Assembly (NCBI GenBank): GCA_900318265.1
Contig: ONKA01000001.1
Coordinates: 1 to 64,000 of the forward strand
Direction: 5' to 3'
DNA length: 64,000 bases
Origin: an uncultured Bacteroidales bacterium
GTDB taxonomy: Bacteria > Bacteroidota > Bacteroidia > Bacteroidales > F082
Positions 17,415 to 24,935 of this stretch are shown piece by piece. The notes beneath the pieces were generated by a model that was not told the DNA's origin, ran no database searches, and was given only the letters and a program-made list of their open reading frames with translations. Position numbers and translations under genes: made by a program. Each line of letters opens with the position of its first letter. The stretch's first letter is position 1.

Positions 17415-19295
17415 ATGAATTATATTAACAAAGGAAATAAAGCGACCAAAACCGGTTTCGGTGAGGGCGTGTTGGCTGCGGCCGAAAAGGACAATCGTGT
17501 GGTCGGACTGGGTGCCGACATTACTAATTCAGTGGGGATGAACCTTTTTGCTGAGGCTTTTCCCAAAAGGTTTTTCTCGATGGGCATCGCTGAGCAGGAC
17601 TGCGTGGCTACCGCTGCAGGCCTTGCCTTGAGCGGCAAGGTGCCGGTGTTCAGCACCTATGGCGTGTTTGCAGCGCACCGTGCCAATGATCAGATTCGTA
17701 TCTCGTTGTGCTACAATAATGTGCATGCTGTCATTGGAGGTGCTCATGCAGGCGTGTCGGTGGGCCCCGACGGAGCCACGCATCAGGCATTGGAGGACAT
17801 CGCTGCCATGCGTGTGTTGCCCAACATGATGATTCTTTCGCCTTGTGATGCCACGCAAGCCAAAATAGCCACGGAGAAGGCTATCTTGGAGTGCGACGGC
17901 CCCGTTTACATCCGGTTTGGTCGCGAGCCTGTTGCCGATTTTACCGACGAGAATCAGGAGTTTGTCATTGGTAAGGCACAGTTGATGCGCGATGGCGATG
18001 ATGTCACGTTGGTGGCTACGGGTCACGAGGTGTGGGAATGCCTGCATGCGGCTGAACTGCTGGAAAAACATGGTGTTTCGGCTCGTGTCATCAACATGCA
18101 CACCATCAAGCCTTTGGATGGCGAGATTCTGATGAAAGCCGCTGCGGAGACGAGGATGCTCTTCACCGTTGAAGAGCACCAGCGCACAGGAGGCTTGGGT
18201 GGCGCAGTAGTGGAGTATCTGACCGAGAACCATCCCATCAAGGTGGTGCGCATCGGCATGGACGACCGTTTTGGCGAGTCGGGGAAGGCGGGCGAGTTGA
18301 TGGAAAAGTTCGGTCTCGATGCGAAAGGTATCTTCAAGCGCGTGATGCAAGAGACGGCTGCCGATGAGATGGGCGTGTTTGTACCAAGCTTGGGAAAACC
18401 TTTCTCGACCTATCCTAAAAGATTATACAACAGCGAGATATTGTACAAAGGCTACGACTATCACGATGAATCGACCTTTGAGACTTGTTATGATACCAAG
18501 GTATACAATCATTATATCCATCAAGGCAAATACGTTCACGAGATCCATGAGACGCTGGCCCGTTCGCTGCACGACCATTTCATCACGCATGCACTCAACA
18601 GAATGCTGGAGCAATACGACGAGAAAGATGTCATCGGTGTGATGGGCGGTCATGCCAAACGGCGCGATGACCCGGGTTATCGACAGATTGTCTTCTTGAG
18701 TAAACGACTCACGGAGATGGGCAAGTTGATGGTGACGGGAGGAGGGCCTGGTGCCATGGAGGCCACGCATCTCGGGGCTTGGATGGCGGGTAGGAGTGAG
18801 GCCGAGACCAACGAGGCCGTCGACATGCTCTTGCCGTCGCCGACCTTCAGAGACGAAGGCTGGCTGCGCCGTTCTTTCGAGGTAATGGATCGTTTTCCCT
18901 TGCATTCGAAATACCGCAGTTTGGCCATCCCGACCTGGTATTATGGACACGAGCCGACGGCGCCTTTTGCCACCGACATCGCCAAATACTTCGACAACAG
19001 CGTGCGTGAGGACGGCATCGTCACCATCGCCAAGGGTGGCATCATTTACACGCCGGGCAGCGCGGGCACCATGCAGGAAATCTTCCTTGATGCAGGCCAA
19101 AACCACTATGAGAGCGTGGGTTATGCTAGCCCGATGATCTTCATGGGCAAGGACTATTACACCAACTACATGCCCGCCTACACCCTGCTGAAAGACCTTA
19201 GCGACCGCGGCATCTTCAAGAACATGCTACTCACCATCAGCGACGACAATGACGAAATCATTGAGGCGATTGTGAGGTTTAGGGAGGGGAAGTGA
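17415..19295 (+). CDS. Transketolase C-terminal subunit fused to a LOG-family nucleotide-binding domain
   Basis: The 626-residue frame is open throughout and has two parts. Residues 1 to about 318 are the transketolase pyrimidine-binding and C-terminal domains (GFGEGVLAAAE, FFSMGIAEQDCVATAAGLAL, GPDGATHQALEDIA, VEEHQRTGGLGGAV), completing the upstream subunit. From about residue 320 the protein carries a LOG/lysine-decarboxylase-like Rossmann domain with VTGGGPGAMEATHLGA (about 440-455) and TPGSAGTMQEIF (about 546-557), the two nucleotide-binding motifs of that superfamily. LOG proteins include nucleotide 5'-monophosphate nucleosidases (cytokinin LOG, PpnN). No stop separates the halves. An internal ATG at 18369 could start a separate LOG protein. 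The ATG at 17415 was chosen as the first one matching the transketolase N-terminus (MNYINKGNKATKTGFGEG). Confidence 0.85.
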   Translation: MNYINKGNKATKTGFGEGVLAAAEKDNRVVGLGADITNSVGMNLFAEAFPKRFFSMGIAEQDCVATAAGLALSGKVPVFSTYGVFAAHRANDQIRISLCYNNVHAVIGGAHAGVSVGPDGATHQALEDIAAMRVLPNMMILSPCDATQAKIATEKAILECDGPVYIRFGREPVADFTDENQEFVIGKAQLMRDGDDVTLVATGHEVWECLHAAELLEKHGVSARVINMHTIKPLDGEILMKAAAETRMLFTVEEHQRTGGLGGAVVEYLTENHPIKVVRIGMDDRFGESGKAGELMEKFGLDAKGIFKRVMQETAADEMGVFVPSLGKPFSTYPKRLYNSEILYKGYDYHDESTFETCYDTKVYNHYIHQGKYVHEIHETLARSLHDHFITHALNRMLEQYDEKDVIGVMGGHAKRRDDPGYRQIVFLSKRLTEMGKLMVTGGGPGAMEATHLGAWMAGRSEAETNEAVDMLLPSPTFRDEGWLRRSFEVMDRFPLHSKYRSLAIPTWYYGHEPTAPFATDIAKYFDNSVREDGIVTIAKGGIIYTPGSAGTMQEIFLDAGQNHYESVGYASPMIFMGKDYYTNYMPAYTLLKDLSDRGIFKNMLLTISDDNDEIIEAIVRFREGK

Positions 19296-19339
19296 TTAAG
19301 GGCTTGCCCCCGCCGTGTTTGCTGCATGGTGTTGCAGGC

Positions 19340-21028
19340 TTATTTTTGTTGGTTGATGGACTGCATCTTGTCGATGATCTGTTGTAGCTGGATGACAATT
19401 TCATAGTCGTCGCCATAAGCGGTTTTCAGTAGAGGCAAGGCTTGGTTGAGATTGTCCAGCGACGCTTCGAAGTCGCCTTGTTGACCGAGGTCGAGGCCTT
19501 TGAGCATATAGGCTGAGCCTATATTGCCCTGGCATCGAAGCACCATGGGGTGATTGTCGCTATAGACAGTACTCCAGATGGCCAAGGCACTGTCAAGGTA
19601 GATAAGGGCGGTGTCGTATTGGCCGAGGTCGAGACAGAGGCTGCCAAGGTCGTTGTAGCTATAGGCGAGGCTGGGATGGTTGGGAGGCAACAAGGCTTGC
19701 CGGAGAGATAGCGCTTTGATGTGATATTCTGCGGCTTTGTCATATTCCTCATGGCTATAGTAAGTCTGACCGATGTTGAAGTAGCATGTCGCAACTAAAG
19801 GATGGCTTTCACCGTAGTTGTGCATTAAGATGCGTAGCGCGTGGTTGTAGTATTCAAGGGCCTTGTCGTATTGGCCTTGTTTCATGCAATTCCAAGCCAT
19901 GTTGTTGTAGCTGGTTGCGACGTCGGGATGGTTGGGCCCGTAAAGGGCGACCCTAATAACGAAGGCTTTATTGTCGTAGTTCATGGCTTGTTCCAAGTTG
20001 CCCATGCTAGCGTATGCTGAGCCTATATTGCTGTAGCAAACTGCCACCCAATCACTGTTCTCACCAAATTCTTCCTTGGCGTTGCGCAGGACTTGTTGGT
20101 AATAGGTAAGTGCCTTATCAGAGTTGCCGATATAGTCATGGATGAAACGACCTGCAAGATTGACCCATTCGAGGTTGGTGGTGTCGAGGCTGGCCCTGAG
20201 TTCGAGGTAATAGGCGGCAGTGTCGATAAGGCTTTGGGCAACAAAAGTTTCATAGTAACTGTAACAGCGTTGCGCGGCTTCGTGGATGTCGGCCCGTTGA
20301 ACGGCTTCGGCTTTCTGCAGTTGTTCCTTCTCTTCGTGGAGAACCTGTCCACGTTGGCGGATTTCGTTGACCTGCTGACCGATGTCGCCCCGGCTGTTGA
20401 GCATCGAATCGGCCTTTGTCAGTTCGCCGTTCTCGATGAAGCATGATACTTGGCGGTAAAATTCGTCCAGTTGGTCGTAGTCGAGAGATGCATAGCGTTG
20501 TGCCATGTCTTCGATGAGTCGTTCGTTGCTCTCCTGCTGAGCGTAGAGCTTCTGCAGCGATTTTTGGTAGTCTTTGACCGTGATTTTGCCGCTGCCCTTC
20601 AGCGCCTCCAACTCATCTTCTTTGTCCTGCAGCTGTTTCTGCAGGTTACGCCTTATCTTGCGTTCAGCGTCGAGTTTGTCCTGCAGTTGTTGCTCGGGCG
20701 TCTCCATGATGATATATATAGGGTTAGGTGAGTAGGTATAGCTCTTGGGACAGGCTTCGTAGTCGACCAGTTGATAGCCTTTTTTCTTGACGGAGTCCAA
20801 GCGGAATTGTTGGTTAGTGACAGGGAAGGAGAAGGAGCCGTTGTCGGCATTCACGAGCACGGTAGCTCTTCCTTTGATGGATATTGTAGCCCCTTTGAGG
20901 CCTTGGCCAGGAACGAGCTTGCCATTCACCATACGGCCTTTGGTCTTCACGTAGCCTTGTTGGGTTTGTGCGATGGAGAAAAGGGGCGTTAGAAGTATCA
21001 AGAAAAAGATAATTGATTTGTGTTTCAT
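19340..21028 (-). CDS. Exported TPR protein of the TIR/RyR cluster
   Basis: The 562-residue protein begins with a signal peptide (MKHKSIIFFLILLTPLFSIA, cut before QTQQ). It is followed by a small beta-sandwich like the carboxypeptidase regulatory domain (GLKGATISIKGRATVLVNAD..GSFSFPV, residues about 43-75). A charged coiled coil spans about 110-170. From about 290 to the end there are at least six kinesin-light-chain-type TPRs (ATSYNNMAWNCMKQGQYDKA.., ATCYFNIGQTYYSHEEYDKA..). It is the last gene of the minus-strand set, 44 bases after the TIR gene. Inferred role: periplasmic or surface binding partner of the TIR membrane protein. It could be an unrelated TPR protein that happens to lie downstream. 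Confidence 0.75.
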   Translation of the reverse strand: MKHKSIIFFLILLTPLFSIAQTQQGYVKTKGRMVNGKLVPGQGLKGATISIKGRATVLVNADNGSFSFPVTNQQFRLDSVKKKGYQLVDYEACPKSYTYSPNPIYIIMETPEQQLQDKLDAERKIRRNLQKQLQDKEDELEALKGSGKITVKDYQKSLQKLYAQQESNERLIEDMAQRYASLDYDQLDEFYRQVSCFIENGELTKADSMLNSRGDIGQQVNEIRQRGQVLHEEKEQLQKAEAVQRADIHEAAQRCYSYYETFVAQSLIDTAAYYLELRASLDTTNLEWVNLAGRFIHDYIGNSDKALTYYQQVLRNAKEEFGENSDWVAVCYSNIGSAYASMGNLEQAMNYDNKAFVIRVALYGPNHPDVATSYNNMAWNCMKQGQYDKALEYYNHALRILMHNYGESHPLVATCYFNIGQTYYSHEEYDKAAEYHIKALSLRQALLPPNHPSLAYSYNDLGSLCLDLGQYDTALIYLDSALAIWSTVYSDNHPMVLRCQGNIGSAYMLKGLDLGQQGDFEASLDNLNQALPLLKTAYGDDYEIVIQLQQIIDKMQSINQQK

Positions 21029-21072
21029 GGGAGTTATAGGTCAGTTTTGAGGTGTTACTTATTGCTTTGTTG

Positions 21073-22209
21073 TCACTTTGCCAATAGCACATCGTCTTTG
21101 CCGCAGGGCATAAACAGTGTGTCGTTTTCGAGGGGCACGGAACTGGTTACAAGGTAGTAGCTTCGCTGTTTTTCCAATGGCACGTAAAGAGACACGCATC
21201 CGTTGGCGTCGGAAACGGTTTCTTGTCCAGCTAGGCCAATTGTGGCCTCCTCGACATACATTTCCGTGTTTGGATTGTAAATATGGAATAAGACTTTGCC
21301 AAAAATCGAATCGTTTCGAGATATGTCAAGGGTGACATTAGAGGTCAGTGTCAAACAGGTGTCCGTGTCGAAGAAATAGGGGCATGAAATGGAGAATCTT
21401 ACCGGTTGATTCAAGTAGTGGCGTGGAATATTGTTGAAAACCAGATGGTCGTCCATCGAGTGTAGTGTGTCGATCTTCGACTCGTTATCCAAACGAATGG
21501 TTACCATGGCATCTTTCAAAGGGGGTAGGCTTTCGTTGTGGGCTGAAACCTCATTCAGTTTCACTTCCACGTCGAAAGGTTGGTTCATGTGGCGCACACA
21601 TAGCAGGGCGGCTACTATGGCGACACCACCCAAAGTCCAGGCTATTGCTCGTCTGACAAGTGTTCGCTTGTGTCTTTGCCAAATGGTGTCAAACTCTACG
21701 TCAAGTAGTTTAGAGATGAGCTGCACATAGGCACGTTCCTTGTTGAGCCATGGCCAACGGTAGATTTGCTCGTGGATATTGGCACCAAGGATTTCGGGTA
21801 GCCCCAACTTGTCAATGACAGGATGGAAGCACTCAGTCTTCGGGTCGCCACTATGAGGGACGCCTTCCACAATAAAGAAGTGTATGTTCTTGGTCCGTCC
21901 ATGGTCATGGAAGAATTCGATTTCCTTGCCCACCCATTCGGAGTGGGCCGAATTGGGCGAGCAGATGACAACGAGGTTTTTAGAAGCCTTTAACCGCTCT
22001 TGCAGTTCTTCAGTGAGCCCTCCAGGCTGTATGTCGGTAGGAGCGAAGAAAACAGGGTTGATAGGCTTGCGTTTCCATCCATGTTCGTTGCGCAAAACGG
22101 CAGGCATCTTGAAGCGTTCCAGCTTCTTTTGAAGCTTTTTGCCCCAGTCGATGTCCTTGGCATTGTAGCTGATGAAAGCGTAGTATTTGTAGTTGCTGTC
22201 CGTGGTCAT
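21073..22209 (-). CDS. TIR-domain transmembrane protein with extracytoplasmic beta-sandwich tail
   Basis: From the ATG at 22209 the protein has 378 residues (an upstream ATG at 22239 would overlap the previous gene by 14 bases). Residues about 7-175 form a TIR domain: box 1 YYAFISYNAKD (9-19), the central FFAPTDIQPGGLTEELQERL region, and VVICSPNSAHSEWVGKEIEF (80-99). Glu96 in WVGKE is at the place of the NADase catalytic glutamate of bacterial TIRs. A transmembrane helix follows at about 187-205 (RRAIAWTLGGVAIVAALLCV). The last ~170 residues look like two beta-sandwich repeats outside the membrane (LKDAMVTIRLDNES..; VEEATIGLAGQETVSDANGC). Inferred: a cytoplasmic NAD-cleaving TIR under control of an outside domain. 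Confidence 0.82.
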   Translation of the reverse strand: MTTDSNYKYYAFISYNAKDIDWGKKLQKKLERFKMPAVLRNEHGWKRKPINPVFFAPTDIQPGGLTEELQERLKASKNLVVICSPNSAHSEWVGKEIEFFHDHGRTKNIHFFIVEGVPHSGDPKTECFHPVIDKLGLPEILGANIHEQIYRWPWLNKERAYVQLISKLLDVEFDTIWQRHKRTLVRRAIAWTLGGVAIVAALLCVRHMNQPFDVEVKLNEVSAHNESLPPLKDAMVTIRLDNESKIDTLHSMDDHLVFNNIPRHYLNQPVRFSISCPYFFDTDTCLTLTSNVTLDISRNDSIFGKVLFHIYNPNTEMYVEEATIGLAGQETVSDANGCVSLYVPLEKQRSYYLVTSSVPLENDTLFMPCGKDDVLLAK

Positions 22210-22225
22210 ATTGCTTATAGTCGTT

Positions 22226-24271
22226 TCAAGGCATGTCAAAGGTTGTCTTGATCACTAGATAGTCGTAATGTTGAACTTCAGGAGTGAGCTCATCGTAGCT
22301 CTTGATGCACTCGTGGGTCTTCATCACCTCGTCGGTGCGTTGGCCTGGCGTGTAGCCGAGGGCCACGTGCGAAGCCTCCCAGCGGATGTGTTCTTGGACG
22401 GCCAAGTAATGCAGCACGCGTTCCACGTGTTCGTCATTGCCCGTGTAATGCGTGTTAGCCTTGGTGTAGTCGGGCGGGATGCATTGGGCGATGTCGAGGC
22501 GGTGGTCGTAGATTTCAGGCCCGATGAGTGCCAGTTTCGTGGAGATGTGGAAGCAGTTGGCGAAGTCTTGCGAGCGTTGCCTGACGCGTTTGGCGTGAAG
22601 GGCATAGTCGTCGGTCGACTTGATCACTTCCTCCCGTTCGTCCCATAGCTTCTGAGGATTCTCTTCTACGCCTGAAGCGCGCATGTAGCCGGCGAAGAAA
22701 TTCCGGGCACGGTTTTTCAGGCTCTCATTGGTCATATTGTCGTAGGTCCAAACGTCGCGCTTATAGCCAAAGGTGCGTATGCAATTGTGGTATTGGCCAA
22801 TGGCGTTATAATGTTGCAAGGTCACGTCGTCAAGATGACTGGGGTTTTCCTGGGCGATGAGGATGACGAAGTTCTTGGTGAGGTCCTTGCCCTGACGGTA
22901 AGCGAATTGCACCAAGTCGACAGCCGTGCGCAAGTTGATCCGGTCGTCGCCCATGCACACGACGATGTAGTTCAGTTCTTGGATGTGTTGCGACAGTTGT
23001 TCCCAAAAATCATTGCCTCCGATTTCACCTTGCACGAACGTGATGCCGACGCTTTCGTTCATGCCGGGGAAACTCTTGCTGTATGCCTGTTTGATCGTGT
23101 CCATCTGCCTGTCGACGACCACGCATGAGAACGGGCTTTTCTTGGACTCTTTGTCGACAAAGGCACCATGTTCATATAGGAAGCCCAGCACCTCGCGTCC
23201 TGTTTCGCCAAAACCTAGGATCGTGGCATTGAAGGCCGAACTCACCCAACCTTCGCGTAGGCCGTTCTCGTCGACACCCTTGTCCACGTAGTTGACAGGG
23301 AGCAGCTCGGGGCAGTTCTTGATGTTGCGAACGGCGAGGTATGACGAGTCGACAAGGTGTACGTTCATCGACGGGGTCTTGGTCATCGCCTCCTCATACA
23401 TACGGTTGACGCCTTCGCGGCAGGCACGGCAGAAGATCTCGGCGGTGCAGCCGTCATTATAGAGGATTTCGGCGCATTGTAGGTTCTTGTTCTCGTCGTC
23501 GGAGAGGAGATACACTTTGCACGAAGGGCATTTCAGGAAGGCATCCAGGTCCTTCAGGTTCATTTGCTGGCAGATGTCTTTTCCTTTCGCTTCGTTCAGG
23601 GGGATATGGGAATAGACGATGGCATTGAACGGGCCAAGGTCCTCCTCGGTACGGCTCTTGAACAGACGTTGTACCTTTTCCCAGATGGACAGGTCCATGT
23701 AACTCTCTTCGGGGTCGGGGTGGCCAATGAGAAGGCGCGGCTGGTCGGGATGGAGCTTGAGGATGTCCTCGGCGAGGGATCTTGACAGTTCTCCGCCCAG
23801 GAAGAACATGTGGACATTCTGTGCTTTGCCTTTATTGGCTACCAGCCAAGAACGTCCTGCCTTCCTTCGGTTGATGGCCTTGATGAGTAAGGCGATGGAG
23901 GTGAGGATGGCCAGGATGAAAGTGATGACGAAAACGTAGACTAGCCATGCGACACCAGGGCTTTGGCTTGTCCCGAAAAAGAACTCTTGGTAACCATTGT
24001 CGAAGAAGTGGGTTTGGAAGACGAACATTTCGAGGGAATGGAAGACCGAAAGGATGAAGATGGAGAACCAGCTTTTTGCACCTTGTTCCATATTGGAAAT
24101 CACGTACATGTCGGCTACCGTGTGGATCACGATGATGGCCAGTGCGCAGATAAACAAAGTCTTGAAAAACAGCTTGTTGTTCTTGCTGTTTTTGGCAAGG
24201 ATGAGGTAATATACCACGCCAATGGCGATGCCGATGACGAAGGCGATAGCTTGGAATGCGAGTGAATGCAT
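22226..24271 (-). CDS. Membrane protein with two Rossmann-like domains and a C-terminal RyR domain
   Basis: The 681-residue protein has about four transmembrane helices in residues 5-132. A first Rossmann-like unit follows (NVHMFFLGGELSRSLAEDI, 152-170). A second, RCK/TrkA-N-like unit has a glycine motif NATILGFGETGREVLGFL (348-364) and ends with CVVVDRQMD and NYIVVCMGDDRINLRTA. The C-terminus carries a RyR-type domain (EHIRWEASHVALGY 627-640, KTHECIKSYDEL 651-662, YDYLVIKTT 669-677). Prokaryotic RyR domains are known from proteins with TrkA-N-type domains. The ATG at 24271 leaves a 14-base gap after the small RyR gene; an upstream ATG at 24310 would overlap it. There is no pore signature, so it is probably a ligand-sensing membrane protein, not a channel. 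Confidence 0.75.
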   Translation of the reverse strand: MHSLAFQAIAFVIGIAIGVVYYLILAKNSKNNKLFFKTLFICALAIIVIHTVADMYVISNMEQGAKSWFSIFILSVFHSLEMFVFQTHFFDNGYQEFFFGTSQSPGVAWLVYVFVITFILAILTSIALLIKAINRRKAGRSWLVANKGKAQNVHMFFLGGELSRSLAEDILKLHPDQPRLLIGHPDPEESYMDLSIWEKVQRLFKSRTEEDLGPFNAIVYSHIPLNEAKGKDICQQMNLKDLDAFLKCPSCKVYLLSDDENKNLQCAEILYNDGCTAEIFCRACREGVNRMYEEAMTKTPSMNVHLVDSSYLAVRNIKNCPELLPVNYVDKGVDENGLREGWVSSAFNATILGFGETGREVLGFLYEHGAFVDKESKKSPFSCVVVDRQMDTIKQAYSKSFPGMNESVGITFVQGEIGGNDFWEQLSQHIQELNYIVVCMGDDRINLRTAVDLVQFAYRQGKDLTKNFVILIAQENPSHLDDVTLQHYNAIGQYHNCIRTFGYKRDVWTYDNMTNESLKNRARNFFAGYMRASGVEENPQKLWDEREEVIKSTDDYALHAKRVRQRSQDFANCFHISTKLALIGPEIYDHRLDIAQCIPPDYTKANTHYTGNDEHVERVLHYLAVQEHIRWEASHVALGYTPGQRTDEVMKTHECIKSYDELTPEVQHYDYLVIKTTFDMP

Positions 24272-24285
24272 GGTTCGTTTTGATG

Positions 24286-24582
24286 TTATTGTTCTTTCTT
24301 GATGCTCCAACCGAGTTGCATGATGAGCTTCAACGTGGCCACGGCCGTGTTGCGGTCATAGTCCTTCTCGCTCTCCGGCAGGTCGTCGTAATCGATGAGG
24401 TGGGGGTGCTTCTTGAGTCCGTCGTTGCGTTCGGCACCGTAGGTCCAGCCTTCCGCAATGCGACCCATGGCCCACTGTTCATGCACTTGGCGCGCCAGTT
24501 GCTCGATGAGTTGCTTCACCTCATCGGGAAGCTCGATGTCGGAGGTGTCGATGGGATGGGGGATGAAGGGCTTTTTCTCCAT
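24286..24582 (-). CDS. Stand-alone RyR-domain protein
   Basis: The 98-residue protein is one complete RyR domain, the repeat named from ryanodine receptors. It has the entry motif PHPIDTSDIELPDEV (9-23), the core HEQWAMGRIAEGWTYG (34-49) with its paired tryptophans, and KKHPHLIDYDDLPESEKDYD (57-76), closing with TAVATLKLIMQLGW. The domain is thought to bind small ligands or partners; the bacterial ligand is not known. It lies 3 bases after the TerB-like gene and 14 bases before the membrane RyR gene, so the two RyR proteins are made from one transcript. Confidence 0.88.
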   Translation of the reverse strand: MEKKPFIPHPIDTSDIELPDEVKQLIEQLARQVHEQWAMGRIAEGWTYGAERNDGLKKHPHLIDYDDLPESEKDYDRNTAVATLKLIMQLGWSIKKEQ

Positions 24583-24585
24583 GGC

Positions 24586-24906
24586 TCATTCAAGTAATCT
24601 TCCCATCGCTCTGACCATCTGTTGTTCCATCATCGTGCACTTTTCGTCGGCTTCGATGATTTCGCAGAGGTCGTGGATGAGGTCGAGACGACTGGCTTCG
24701 TTGTCAGCGTAAAAGGCTTTGTTCTCGCGGATGCAGTCGAGCACTTCGGCATCGCTCATCTTGGCGAATAGATCCTCCATCTTGTCTACTGTGTCGAAAC
24801 CGCTCTTTTCGAGCATGATTCTCACTTCTTCCGATTGGATGTTGCCGTCGATGTTGGCTGCATAGAGCATCAATAAGGTCTTGAATTCTTCTTTACTAAG
24901 TGTCAT
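24586..24906 (-). CDS. TerB-like small helical protein
   Basis: The 106-residue protein is all-helical and has the two half-repeats of the TerB fold, each with an acidic turn: LLMLYAANIDGNIQSEEVRIML (11-32) and LIHDLCEIIEADEKCTMMEQQMV (75-97). TerB proteins belong to tellurite/stress-linked membrane systems and bind metal or membrane partners. The gene lies 29 bases after DUF4301 and 3 bases before the RyR gene. No TAnnTTTG box is visible in the 29-base gap, so it may be read from the DUF4301 promoter. Confidence 0.65.
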   Translation of the reverse strand: MTLSKEEFKTLLMLYAANIDGNIQSEEVRIMLEKSGFDTVDKMEDLFAKMSDAEVLDCIRENKAFYADNEASRLDLIHDLCEIIEADEKCTMMEQQMVRAMGRLLE

Positions 24907-24935
24907 GATGTTATTTGTATTTTATTGTTATTCAT

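Noticed and set aside
22226..24271. TrkA partner for the TrkH at 39144
   Set aside because: The protein is membrane-bound, carries an RyR domain and sits in another gene set. TrkA is soluble with paired RCK domains.
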